Shown one piece after another: positions 37,846 to 46,387 of a stretch of 64,000 nt of DNA. Under the pieces are notes generated by a model. It saw only the letters and a list, made by a program, of their open reading frames with translations. It was not told the DNA's origin and ran no database searches. Both the position numbers and the translations under genes were made by a program. Within the stretch, counting starts at the first letter, position 1. The number at the start of each line of letters is the position of its first letter. Origin of the DNA: Alteromonas genovensis (GTDB lineage: Bacteria; Pseudomonadota; Gammaproteobacteria; Enterobacterales; Alteromonadaceae); assembly GCF_010500895.1 (NCBI RefSeq), contig NZ_JAAAWO010000001.1, positions 248,001-312,000 of the forward strand. The letters are read 5' to 3'.

Positions 37846-38364
37846 TCAGAGGGTACGCAATATTAACCAATCGCCACGCTGAGTAAACTCTAATTGGCGA
37901 AGAACGCTCATTCCGAGCAATATATGGTTATCTTGCATACCAGGATTTAAGTTGGCTTTTACATTTCGTACTTCGATATCGCCAATGCGAAGGGTGTCTA
38001 TGGTGGATTCGGCTATTCTGACCGTTCCATTTGCGGTTCTTGCCAGTGCTTGGCGGCCTGCCTGCAACTGAAGCTTGCTGGCCAAATGCGCTGGCACAGC
38101 AACATCCGTCGCACCAGTGTCGACTAAAAAGACAACCTCTTCACCGTTAATATAGCCGCTGGTGACGTAATGGCCCTGACGGTTCTGTTTAAGGCGCACT
38201 TCGGTTTGCGATCCCATTTGCTGCGAAATAGGCGTGCTATTCGGGTTAACTTGTTTTTCCAATAGGCCGGAAAAAACATACACAAGTAAACCCAGTCCGC
38301 ACACCCACGCTAAAAGCACCATCCACTTTCCAGCGGCGCTTGTTTCATTGTGTTCCTGAGACAT
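37846..38364 (-). CDS. Membrane-anchored retropepsin-like aspartyl protease
   Basis: 172 residues. One N-terminal membrane segment at about 14-33 (WMVLLAWVCGLGLLVYVF), then a periplasmic single-domain aspartyl protease fold with the active-site FLVDTGATDVAVP and a second half containing HILLGMSVLRQLEF. It fits the clan AA family common near nadC or ampD in marine bacteria. One domain means it must dimerise to be active. Target unknown. Confidence 0.85.
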   Translation of the reverse strand: MSQEHNETSAAGKWMVLLAWVCGLGLLVYVFSGLLEKQVNPNSTPISQQMGSQTEVRLKQNRQGHYVTSGYINGEEVVFLVDTGATDVAVPAHLASKLQLQAGRQALARTANGTVRIAESTIDTLRIGDIEVRNVKANLNPGMQDNHILLGMSVLRQLEFTQRGDWLILRTL

Positions 38365-38531
38365 TACTCTCCCGTTAGAGCGCTTATCATCGCTTTTATA
38401 TTAGTTGTTTCCGTAGCTTTTTTCATGGCTTTTTAAAACCTGCCTTTGGCTTAAGTTATTGATTTTGCCAGTACAGGAATGTAACACTTCTATATGACAG
38501 GCATCTAATACTTAAAAATGCTGCCAAACAC

Positions 38532-39104
38532 ATGAGTACAACCCACACCGAGGTGCTTCACCCTATGTTGAAATACGACAATGCGACCTTTGTACCGTCT
38601 CCTCACTGTGATGCTCGTCCTGATGACGCACAAGTAAGCCTGCTGGTGGTTCACAATATTTCTCTACCACCCTCTCAATTTGGTACGTCAGGAATTCGGG
38701 ATTTGTTTATGGGGCAGCTTAATATTAATGAACACCCTTTTTACCGAGAAATTGCTGGTCTGCGGGTATCGGCACATTGTGTAATATATCGTACGGGTGA
38801 AATTGAACAATTTGTTCCATTTAATCAGCGGGCATGGCATGCAGGTCTGTCCACTTATCAGGGTAAAAGCAGGTGTAATGACTTTTCCATTGGTATCGAA
38901 CTTGAAGGCACAGACACACTTCCTTTCACCGATGAGCAGTATACCGCATTGACAAAACTGACCCATTTCATCGTTAAGCACTATCCTCATATCTCGTTAG
39001 GGCGTATCGTAGGTCATAACGATATCGCGCCAGGGCGAAAAACCGACCCTGGCGTTGCATTTGATTGGGCTAGGTATAGAAAGACCCTTATCAATTTACT
39101 GTAG
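38532..39104 (+). CDS. ampD: AmpD, 1,6-anhydro-MurNAc-L-alanine amidase
   Basis: Cytoplasmic zinc amidase of peptidoglycan recycling; loss in enterobacteria derepresses AmpC. 190 residues. Zinc-site region VVHNISLPPSQFG, then SAHCVIYRTGEIEQFVPFNQRAWHAG split across the core, SIGIELEG and the C-terminal GHNDIAPGRKTDPG with its His and Asp ligands. An in-frame ATG at 38565 is an alternative start. It is followed by ampE after 149 bp. Confidence 0.95.
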   Translation: MSTTHTEVLHPMLKYDNATFVPSPHCDARPDDAQVSLLVVHNISLPPSQFGTSGIRDLFMGQLNINEHPFYREIAGLRVSAHCVIYRTGEIEQFVPFNQRAWHAGLSTYQGKSRCNDFSIGIELEGTDTLPFTDEQYTALTKLTHFIVKHYPHISLGRIVGHNDIAPGRKTDPGVAFDWARYRKTLINLL

Positions 39105-39253
39105 GCCACTCTTAGTAAACAAAGTAGTAAACTAAGTCGTAAATGAGTAATAAAATGAATGCCTATAAAGTGGGTCACCGCGTTTAGTCAGGCTTAATCA
39201 ACAATTAAGATAAATACCTGTATTGCGTCAAATAACTGGAAGCGATTTACCAC

Positions 39254-40168
39254 ATGATTTTAATGAGTTTGCTATTAGTACTTAGTTTAGAGCGATTAGT
39301 AAGTAAAGAACCACGTTGGCATATTGAAAAATACGCCGGTCAATACCGGGAGTGGCTTATTGAAAAGCGCTGGTTGTCTAAAAAGAACACGTCTGCGTCA
39401 TTGTATCTTTGCCTGCTAGCTCCCGCCGTTGTACTTGCAGCAATAGAATATTTTATTTTCGGCGCTTTTCTTACGTTTATAGAGCAAAGCGTTGTCCTAT
39501 TTATTTGCATTGGTTGTCCTGCACTAAGGGCCACGTATAAATGCTTCTTAAACGCGGCCGAGCGAAATGATTTGCAGGCCTGTAGTATGTACACCGACCA
39601 ATTGGGCCACTGTACCAATGAGCGTGATAGTCAAAGTAGTCTTAACGAAAACGCAAGCGATGAAGAGACTGACGACACGAGTAGCGCAAAATACCAAGGC
39701 CAAAGCTTTGGGCAACATTTAACATGGCTTAATTATCAGCATTACGCCGCTGTTATGCTGTGGTTTATTGCGTTTGGCGCGCCTGGCGCATTATTCTATA
39801 GCCTGAGTAGAAGTACTACCGAAGCGCTATGTGCTGCTAATCATCCCATGCGCGAAACTTCAGCCCGTCTCATGTTCGCATTAGATTATATTCCAGTGCG
39901 TATTACTGCCTTTGGTATGTTGATGATGGGGCACTTCTCTCGCGCATTACCGGAATGGATTAAATATGCGCTGCAATTAGATGTATCTGCCTACGACGTA
40001 CTCACGATTATTTCGGCGAAAGCTGAAATGCTAACGCCGGAAGAACAAGCGCTACAGGCTGAAAATGCATCGGTTGAACCCAAGGTACTTGTAAAGTTAG
40101 CAAAACGTAATGTTATTTTTTTACTGGTTGTTACTTCGGCACTTACGGTTATAGGTAGCCTCGCATAA
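39254..40168 (+). CDS. ampE: AmpE, inner-membrane protein
   Basis: 304 residues, four or so membrane segments (start, about 55-90, about 165-190, near the end). The N-terminal LVLSLERLVSKEPRWHIEKY and later ETSARLMFALDYIPVRITAFG fit AmpE. The ampD-ampE pairing supports the call. The molecular role is still unclear, classically a sensory transducer in beta-lactamase induction. A Glu/Asp/Ser-rich stretch at about 115-150 is variable. Confidence 0.92.
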   Translation: MILMSLLLVLSLERLVSKEPRWHIEKYAGQYREWLIEKRWLSKKNTSASLYLCLLAPAVVLAAIEYFIFGAFLTFIEQSVVLFICIGCPALRATYKCFLNAAERNDLQACSMYTDQLGHCTNERDSQSSLNENASDEETDDTSSAKYQGQSFGQHLTWLNYQHYAAVMLWFIAFGAPGALFYSLSRSTTEALCAANHPMRETSARLMFALDYIPVRITAFGMLMMGHFSRALPEWIKYALQLDVSAYDVLTIISAKAEMLTPEEQALQAENASVEPKVLVKLAKRNVIFLLVVTSALTVIGSLA

Positions 40169-40518
40169 TCACTATTTTTAACATTTAAAACGATGAAAAC
40201 ATTTGGTCTAGTAAAAAACTGTTGCTAGATCAGATGCTTTTGTCTTTTCACCTGCTTCCATCTTCTCATCAGACCAGTAATGGTTTAAATACTTTTCTTA
40301 ACAAATTCAACAATAAAGCTTAACAGACAGCAAACTCAGTCAGGTTTGCTATGCTTGAGAGTATTTACCTCCAAAACGATCTGCCTTAAACTGTATAGGT
40401 AAAATGGTATTACCAATTTGAGTTGAGTTTACATTAATGTCACTAATTTAGCGTATTCACAACTGTTATTACCACTTAAGGACTTCACTACAGGATTCTT
40501 TACAGAGACAGGGGCCGC
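40169..40518. other. ampE-pdhR intergenic region
   Basis: 350 bp without a gene. The clear element is the PdhR-like palindrome at 40403-40418; the rest is AT-rich leader or promoter sequence. No strong terminator for ampE is seen. Confidence 0.7.
40403..40418. promoter_or_regulatory. PdhR-like operator
   Basis: AATGGTATTACCAATT, matching the E. coli PdhR box (ATTGGTnnnACCAAT type) with one mismatch in the left arm. It is 101 bp before the pdhR start, consistent with pyruvate-responsive autoregulation of the pdhR-ace-lpd block. Confidence 0.75.
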
Positions 40519-41265
40519 ATGCGTCAGCAGCGAAAAAAACTAGCAGATGTCATAACTGAGCAACTTGAATCTATGATTCTTGATGGTTCTCTGTTGGCGG
40601 GGCAAAAATTGCCGCCAGAGCGAGAACTTGCGCTGAAGTTTGATGTGTCTCGTCCTTCTTTACGTGAAGCTATTGGTAATCTGCAAGCCCGTGGTCTGGT
40701 AGAAAGGAAGCAAGGTGGCGGTACGTTTGTCAACCGCAATCTCAATGCAGCAATGAAAGATCCACTCATGGATTTAGTGAGCAAACGTCCAGAAACTCAG
40801 TTTGATTTACTCGAATTTCGCCATGCCTTAGAAGGTATGTCGGCTTATTACGCTGCGCTTCGTGGGCAACCAGAAGATATTGATGCACTAACTCAAGCAT
40901 TAAATGAGCTTCCGTCGCCAAAAGTGAGCGAGAGTAAGCGCGCTCAGGCCGAGGCGCTAGGCCAGTTTTACATCATCATGGCTCGAGCTTCGCACAATAT
41001 GGTGCTGCTTCACGTAATGAGTACCATGCAAAGTATGTTGGTTGACAACATAGAACGAAATTTAGACATGCTGGCGATGCACACTGATGCCGTGGCAGAT
41101 ATTGCCAAACAGCGACGAGAAATTGTGGAAGCCATAGCGTCGCAAGATCCAGAAGCGGCTCGCCAAGCATGTAACACGCATTTGGCGTTTATTGAAAAAA
41201 CGCTGTTAACCATTAATCAGCGCGACACTCGTGTTCAGCGAGCGTTGCGTCGTTTAGAGATTTAG
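40519..41265 (+). CDS. pdhR: PdhR, pyruvate-sensing GntR-family repressor
   Basis: 248 residues, FadR subfamily. N-terminal winged helix with GQKLPPERELALKFDVSRPS and GLVERKQGGGTFV, then an all-helical FCD ligand domain (about 80-235) with EFRHALEGMSAYYAALR and a His in MARASHN. It represses the pyruvate dehydrogenase genes until pyruvate binds. It is upstream of aceE in the classic order. Confidence 0.95.
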   Translation: MRQQRKKLADVITEQLESMILDGSLLAGQKLPPERELALKFDVSRPSLREAIGNLQARGLVERKQGGGTFVNRNLNAAMKDPLMDLVSKRPETQFDLLEFRHALEGMSAYYAALRGQPEDIDALTQALNELPSPKVSESKRAQAEALGQFYIIMARASHNMVLLHVMSTMQSMLVDNIERNLDMLAMHTDAVADIAKQRREIVEAIASQDPEAARQACNTHLAFIEKTLLTINQRDTRVQRALRRLEI

Positions 41266-41381
41266 CCTCGAGCATGCTGCTCGCGGTTAATTATTCGCAG
41301 AGGCCGGTCGGGTTGTACCCGTGCCACTGCCCAAGCAGGTGAGCCAGAACGGGTCACTGTGAGTACAACGTAGTTTAGTAT

Positions 41382-41421
41382 TCCTCCTTCAACGCAGGGT
41401 GTAAATGTTGCGTAAGGAGGA
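41382..41421 (+). promoter_or_regulatory. Long hairpin in the aceE leader
   Basis: Arms TCCTCCTT (41382-41389) and AAGGAGGA (41414-41421) pair perfectly. They are extended by ACGCA/TGCGT past a 2-nt bulge (CA), with a 12-nt loop. The 3' arm contains an AAGGAGG Shine-Dalgarno-like core, but the aceE ATG is 31 bp further on. No T run follows, so it is an mRNA structure rather than an intrinsic terminator. Confidence 0.7.
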
Positions 41422-41452
41422 TTCTCTATATAAGCAAAAATAGGATGGCACC

Positions 41453-44128
41453 ATGACTGATATGATGCACCAAGATGTGGACCCTCAAGAAACTAAAGAG
41501 TGGCTAGATGCACTCGAATCTGTATTCGAAGAGGAAGGTGTAGAACGCGCTCATTACTTACTTGAGAAGCTTGTTGATAAAGCTCGCCGTAGCGGAGCTC
41601 ACTTACCGTACGACGCAACAACAGCGTACATCAACACTATACCTGCAGCGCAAGAACCTAACATGCCAGGCGATCTCACTATCGAAGCGCGCATCCGTGC
41701 TGCAATTCGTTGGAACGCATTGATGATAGTGTTACGCGCGTCTAAGAAAGACCTAGAACTTGGTGGTCACATTGGTAGCTTTGCCTCTTCAGCCATGCTG
41801 TACGATGTTGGCTTTAACCACTTTTTCAAAGCGCCAACAGATGGTAATGGCGGCGACTTTATATTCGCTCAAGGCCACATCTCCCCAGGTATCTACGCTC
41901 GTTCTTTCATCGAAGGTAACTTAACGGAAGAGCAGCTAAACAACTTCCGTCAAGAGTGTAACGGCGATGGACTATCATCGTACCCGCACCCGCATTTGAT
42001 GAAAGACTACTGGCAGTTTCCAACAGTATCTATGGGCCTTGGTCCACTTCAAGCGATATACACAGCGCGTTTCTTAAAATACCTCACTAACCGCGGTATT
42101 AAAGACTGTTCAGGTCAGCGCGTATACTGCTACATGGGTGATGGTGAGTGTGATGAGCCAGAATCATTGGGTGCCATTGGCTTAGCGTCTCGCGAAGGCT
42201 TAGACAACCTAACATTTGTTATTAACTGTAACTTACAGCGCTTAGACGGCCCTGTACGCGGTAATGGCAAAATTATCCAAGAACTTGAAGGCACATTCCG
42301 CGGCGCAGGCTGGGAAGTGGTTAAAGTTATTTGGGGTAGTTACTGGGATGAGCTTCTTGCCCGTGATAAATCAGGCAAGCTTATTCAGCTTATGGGCGAA
42401 ACCGTAGACGGTGAATATCAGAACTGTAAAGCGAAGGGCGGTAAGTACACCCGCGAAAACTTCTTTAACAAGTACCCAGAAACGAAAGCGTTAGTGGCTA
42501 ACTATTCAGATGAAGACATCTGGCGCTTAAATCGTGGTGGTCACGATCCGGTTAAGGTATTTGCAGCATATCAAAAAGCCATCGATACCAAAGGTCGCCC
42601 AACGGTTATTCTTGCGAAAACCGTTAAAGGCTTTGGTCTTGGTTCATCGGGTGAAGCACAGAACGTGGCTCACAACGTGAAGAAAATGGAAGTGGAATCT
42701 ATTAAGAAATTCCGTGACCGTTTCAATATTCCAATTGAAGACGACAAAATTGCGGATCTTCCGTACTATCGCTTCCCAGAAGACAGTGAAGAACTTAAGT
42801 ATCTGAAAGAGCGCCGTGAGGCCCTTGGCGGATACCTTCCAGCGCGCAGAGAACAAGCAGAAGAGCAGTTAGAAGTACCAGAGTTAAAAGCCTTTGACGC
42901 TATTTTAAAAGGGTCAGGCGATCGTCAAGTGTCATCTACTATGACCTTTGTTCGCGTACTTAACGCGCTGCTTAAAGATAAGAAAATTGGCAAGCGCATT
43001 GTGCCAATTATTCCTGATGAAGCCCGTACATTCGGTATGGAAGGTCTGTTCCGTCAGGTAGGTATTTACGCTAATGAGGGACAAAAATACGTTCCACAAG
43101 ACGCCGACCAAGTGGCTTACTATCGCGAAGATAAGAAAGGCCAGGTATTGCAAGAGGGTATTAACGAGCTAGGCGCTATGGCGTCTTGGGTAGCGGCGGG
43201 TACGTCTTACTCAACCTGTAACGCGACCACTATTCCTTTTTATATCTACTACTCAATGTTCGGTTTCCAACGTGTTGGCGACTTAGCTTGGGCAGCGGGT
43301 GATAGTCAGGCCCGTGGTTTCCTATTAGGTGCTACAGCAGGTAGAACAACACTGAATGGAGAAGGTCTACAGCATCAAGATGGCCACTCACATGTACAGG
43401 CTAACTTAATTCCTAACTGTGTAACGTACGATCCGACGTATGGCTACGAAGTGGCGGTTATCGTACAAGATGGCTTGCGCCGTATGTACGGTGAAAACGA
43501 AAACGTTTTCTACTACCTCACGTTAATGAACGAAAACTATCAGCACCCTGCGATGCCTGAAGATGATGATATTGCAGAGCAAATCATCAAAGGTATTTAT
43601 AAGCTAGAGCGTGTTGAAGGTAAGAAAGCTAAGCACAATGTTCAATTGATGGGCTCGGGCACTATTTTGAATGAAGTGCGCAAAGCGGCACAAATTCTTA
43701 GTGACGATTACGATGTGTCTTCTGACGTGTACTCGGTAACATCTTTCAACGAGCTGGCTCGTGAAGGTCAAGGCGTTGCACGCTGGAACATGCTTAACCC
43801 AGAAGCAGAGCAAAAAATACCGTACATTAGCCAAGTGATCACAAAAGATGCAGGCCCAGCAATTTCTGCAACTGATTACGTGAAGAACTACTCTGATCAA
43901 GTCCGCGCTTTCATCGATACAGAATATCGTTGTTTAGGTACAGACGGCTTCGGAAGAAGTGACAGCCGTGAAAACTTGCGTACGCATTTCGAAGTGAATG
44001 CTGCCTACATTGTAGTGGCATCACTTTACGAACTTGCACAGCGCGGTGACGTTGAGAAAAAAGTGGTGGCAGATGCCATTAAGCGTTTTGAAATTAACGC
44101 TGAAAAACTTAACCCACTTTACGCGTAG
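41453..44128 (+). CDS. aceE: AceE, pyruvate dehydrogenase E1 (homodimeric type)
   Basis: ThDP-dependent E1 that decarboxylates pyruvate and acetylates the E2 lipoyl groups. 891 residues, as in E. coli (887). It begins near DVDPQETKEWLDALESVFEE. The ThDP motif runs from GDGECDEPES to VINCNLQRLDGPV, and SHVQANLIPN, DGHSHV and TDGFGRSDSRENLR are present. It is followed after 26 bp by aceF. A 4-codon ORF (ATGGCACCATGA) directly overlaps the start. Confidence 0.98.
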   Translation: MTDMMHQDVDPQETKEWLDALESVFEEEGVERAHYLLEKLVDKARRSGAHLPYDATTAYINTIPAAQEPNMPGDLTIEARIRAAIRWNALMIVLRASKKDLELGGHIGSFASSAMLYDVGFNHFFKAPTDGNGGDFIFAQGHISPGIYARSFIEGNLTEEQLNNFRQECNGDGLSSYPHPHLMKDYWQFPTVSMGLGPLQAIYTARFLKYLTNRGIKDCSGQRVYCYMGDGECDEPESLGAIGLASREGLDNLTFVINCNLQRLDGPVRGNGKIIQELEGTFRGAGWEVVKVIWGSYWDELLARDKSGKLIQLMGETVDGEYQNCKAKGGKYTRENFFNKYPETKALVANYSDEDIWRLNRGGHDPVKVFAAYQKAIDTKGRPTVILAKTVKGFGLGSSGEAQNVAHNVKKMEVESIKKFRDRFNIPIEDDKIADLPYYRFPEDSEELKYLKERREALGGYLPARREQAEEQLEVPELKAFDAILKGSGDRQVSSTMTFVRVLNALLKDKKIGKRIVPIIPDEARTFGMEGLFRQVGIYANEGQKYVPQDADQVAYYREDKKGQVLQEGINELGAMASWVAAGTSYSTCNATTIPFYIYYSMFGFQRVGDLAWAAGDSQARGFLLGATAGRTTLNGEGLQHQDGHSHVQANLIPNCVTYDPTYGYEVAVIVQDGLRRMYGENENVFYYLTLMNENYQHPAMPEDDDIAEQIIKGIYKLERVEGKKAKHNVQLMGSGTILNEVRKAAQILSDDYDVSSDVYSVTSFNELAREGQGVARWNMLNPEAEQKIPYISQVITKDAGPAISATDYVKNYSDQVRAFIDTEYRCLGTDGFGRSDSRENLRTHFEVNAAYIVVASLYELAQRGDVEKKVVADAIKRFEINAEKLNPLYA

Positions 44129-44154
44129 TCACAGACACATAAGGTATTTTACAT

Positions 44155-46245
44155 ATGTCAGATATTCAAAAGATTGTCGTTCCCGATGTTGGTGGTGACG
44201 AAGTTGAAGTTATCGAACTGTGTGTTTCCGTTGGTGACACATTAGAGGCAGATGAAGGGATTGTTACTGTAGAGAGCGATAAAGCATCTATGGACATTCC
44301 TGCGCCGTTTGAAGGCGAAATAGTAAGCCTATCTGTTGCCGTGGGTGACAAGATTAAAGAAGGCGACGTTATCGGCGAAATCAAAACCAGTGCTGACTCT
44401 GAGGAGAACAGCTCTGAGGCTGATGATTCTGAAGCTAATGATTCTGAGGCAAGTAGCTCAGCAGACGCCGAGTCGGACAGTGAGTCATCTTCAAACGAAT
44501 CGCCTAAAGAAGAGTCCGAATCAACATCAGACTCTGCTAAGTCTTCAGGCGGCAACGTGATTGAAGTTGCTGTACCCGATATTGGTGAAGACGGCGAAGT
44601 TGACGTTATCGACGTGCTAGTTGCGGTAGGCGATACCATTGAAAAAGAAGATGGTTTAATTACGCTAGAAACTGACAAGGCAACGATGGACGTGCCATCA
44701 AGCCATGCTGGTACCGTAAAAGAAGTTCTCATAAGCAATGGCGATAAAGTTAAAGAAGGCACCGTGGTTATCAAGCTTGAGGTGGGTGGTTCTGACTCAT
44801 CTGAAAGCACAGAAAGCACGGAAAGCTCGAGCACTGACTCTTCAGATAGCGCCGAAAAGGAAGCTAAGTCGTCAAGCGCCGCATCTTCTGATTCGTCTTC
44901 AAGTGAAGTGATTGAAGTATCCGTCCCTGATATTGGTGAAGACGGTGAAGTCGACGTTATCGACGTACTTGTATCTGTTGGCGATACCATTGAAAAAGAA
45001 GATGGTCTGATTACCCTTGAAACCGATAAAGCCACCATGGATGTGCCATCGACACATTCAGGTACGGTAAAAGAAGTGCTTATTTCAACAGGCGATAAGG
45101 TTAAGCAAGGCACCCTAGTAGTGAAGTTAGAAACTAGCGGTGGCGCGTCAGCCTCTTCAGCAAAAGAAGAAAGTAAATCTGAAGCACCTAAGCAGTCAGA
45201 CTCTTCTAGTAAAGAAGCTGCGGGCAAGAAGACTGAAGAAAAGTCAAAAGCGCCAGCACAAAAGCCTGGGCCGGCTAAAGCACACTCAAGCTCTGATACA
45301 GAAAGTAATGACGGAAAAGCTCATGCTTCACCATCGGTGCGCAGAGTAGCGAGAGAATTTGGTGTAGACCTCACCTTGGTAAAAGGCTCTGGTCGTAAGA
45401 ATCGTATTTTGAAAGAAGATGTTCAAGAATACGTAAAAGCTGAATTGGCTAAGCCTAAAACGGCTGCCGCGTCAGGTAATGCACCTGTGGGTGACAATGT
45501 ACTTCAAATTGTGCCGGTTAAACCTGTTGATCACAGCAAGTTTGGTGAAGTTGAAGAGCAGAAGTTATCGCGTATTCAGAAAATCTCTGGGCCGTTCTTA
45601 CATCGTAACTGGGCTACTATTCCACACGTTACGCAGTTTGATGAAGCTGATATCACTGGCGTTGAAGCATTCCGTAAAGAGCAGAATGCTTATCATGCAA
45701 AAATAAAGTCTGGCTTAAAGATCACGCCACTTGTTTTTGTTATGAAAGCCGTAGCGAAAGCGCTAGAAAAATACGAAGTGTTCAACTCGTCGCTATCTGA
45801 AGATGGCGAAAGCTTGATCATTAAGAAGTTTATCAATATTGGTATTGCGGTAGAAACTCCTGGCGGCCTTGTCGTACCTGTAATCAAAGATGTAAACAGA
45901 AAAGGTATTGAGCAACTGTCTCAAGAGCTAATTGATACGTCTAAGAAGGCACGTGAAGGTAAGTTGAAGTCTGCCGATATGCAGGGCGGCACGTTCACTA
46001 TCTCTAGCCTAGGTGGTATTGGCGGTACGGCGTTTACGCCAATCGTAAATGCACCAGAGGTGGGTATTTTAGGTGTCTCTAAATCAGAAATGAAACCTAA
46101 GTGGAATGGCAGTGAATTTGAACCTCGTTTAATGGTTCCGTTAAGCTTGTCATACGACCACCGTGTTATTGATGGTGCTGTAGGTGCAAGGTTTGCTGCA
46201 GAAGTTGCTGCTAACCTAACTGACTTACGTAGAATTATACTTTAA
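44155..46245 (+). CDS. aceF: AceF, dihydrolipoyl acetyltransferase (E2), three lipoyl domains
   Basis: Core of the pyruvate dehydrogenase complex, which moves acetyl to CoA. 696 residues. Three lipoyl domains with modified lysines K43 (ESDKAS), K175 and K292 (both ETDKAT) are joined by Ser/Glu/Ala-rich flexible linkers. The E1/E3-binding domain is at about 391-427, then the catalytic domain from about 450 with SYDHRVIDGA near the end. Lipoyl domains 2 and 3 are nearly identical, pointing to recent duplication or conversion; domain 1 is more diverged. Confidence 0.98.
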   Translation: MSDIQKIVVPDVGGDEVEVIELCVSVGDTLEADEGIVTVESDKASMDIPAPFEGEIVSLSVAVGDKIKEGDVIGEIKTSADSEENSSEADDSEANDSEASSSADAESDSESSSNESPKEESESTSDSAKSSGGNVIEVAVPDIGEDGEVDVIDVLVAVGDTIEKEDGLITLETDKATMDVPSSHAGTVKEVLISNGDKVKEGTVVIKLEVGGSDSSESTESTESSSTDSSDSAEKEAKSSSAASSDSSSSEVIEVSVPDIGEDGEVDVIDVLVSVGDTIEKEDGLITLETDKATMDVPSTHSGTVKEVLISTGDKVKQGTLVVKLETSGGASASSAKEESKSEAPKQSDSSSKEAAGKKTEEKSKAPAQKPGPAKAHSSSDTESNDGKAHASPSVRRVAREFGVDLTLVKGSGRKNRILKEDVQEYVKAELAKPKTAAASGNAPVGDNVLQIVPVKPVDHSKFGEVEEQKLSRIQKISGPFLHRNWATIPHVTQFDEADITGVEAFRKEQNAYHAKIKSGLKITPLVFVMKAVAKALEKYEVFNSSLSEDGESLIIKKFINIGIAVETPGGLVVPVIKDVNRKGIEQLSQELIDTSKKAREGKLKSADMQGGTFTISSLGGIGGTAFTPIVNAPEVGILGVSKSEMKPKWNGSEFEPRLMVPLSLSYDHRVIDGAVGARFAAEVAANLTDLRRIIL

Positions 46246-46248
46246 AAG

Positions 46249-46294
46249 AAAATCGTAAAATGTTTACAATGTGTTTAACATTTTTGACGATTTT
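46249..46294 (+). promoter_or_regulatory. Hairpin between aceF and lpdA
   Basis: Arms AAAATCGT (46249-46256) and ACGATTTT (46287-46294) plus AAAATG/CATTTT inside, with a small bulge. It could weakly terminate, process or stabilise the ace message and set the lpdA level. It ends TTTTATAGG, so only a short T run. Confidence 0.5.
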
Positions 46295-46387
46295 ATAGGC
46301 CCTTAGGGCGGTATTTAGGTTATGCTAACGCCTATATGTGTAAGCAACGCGTGTTAGCATAATCAAAAAAGAGGATTGAGGTTCACA

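Noticed and set aside
44166..45227. 353-codon open frame antisense to aceF
   Set aside because: It mirrors the repeated lipoyl/linker coding sequence; its Ser/Thr/Pro-rich product and lack of a start site mark it as a shadow.
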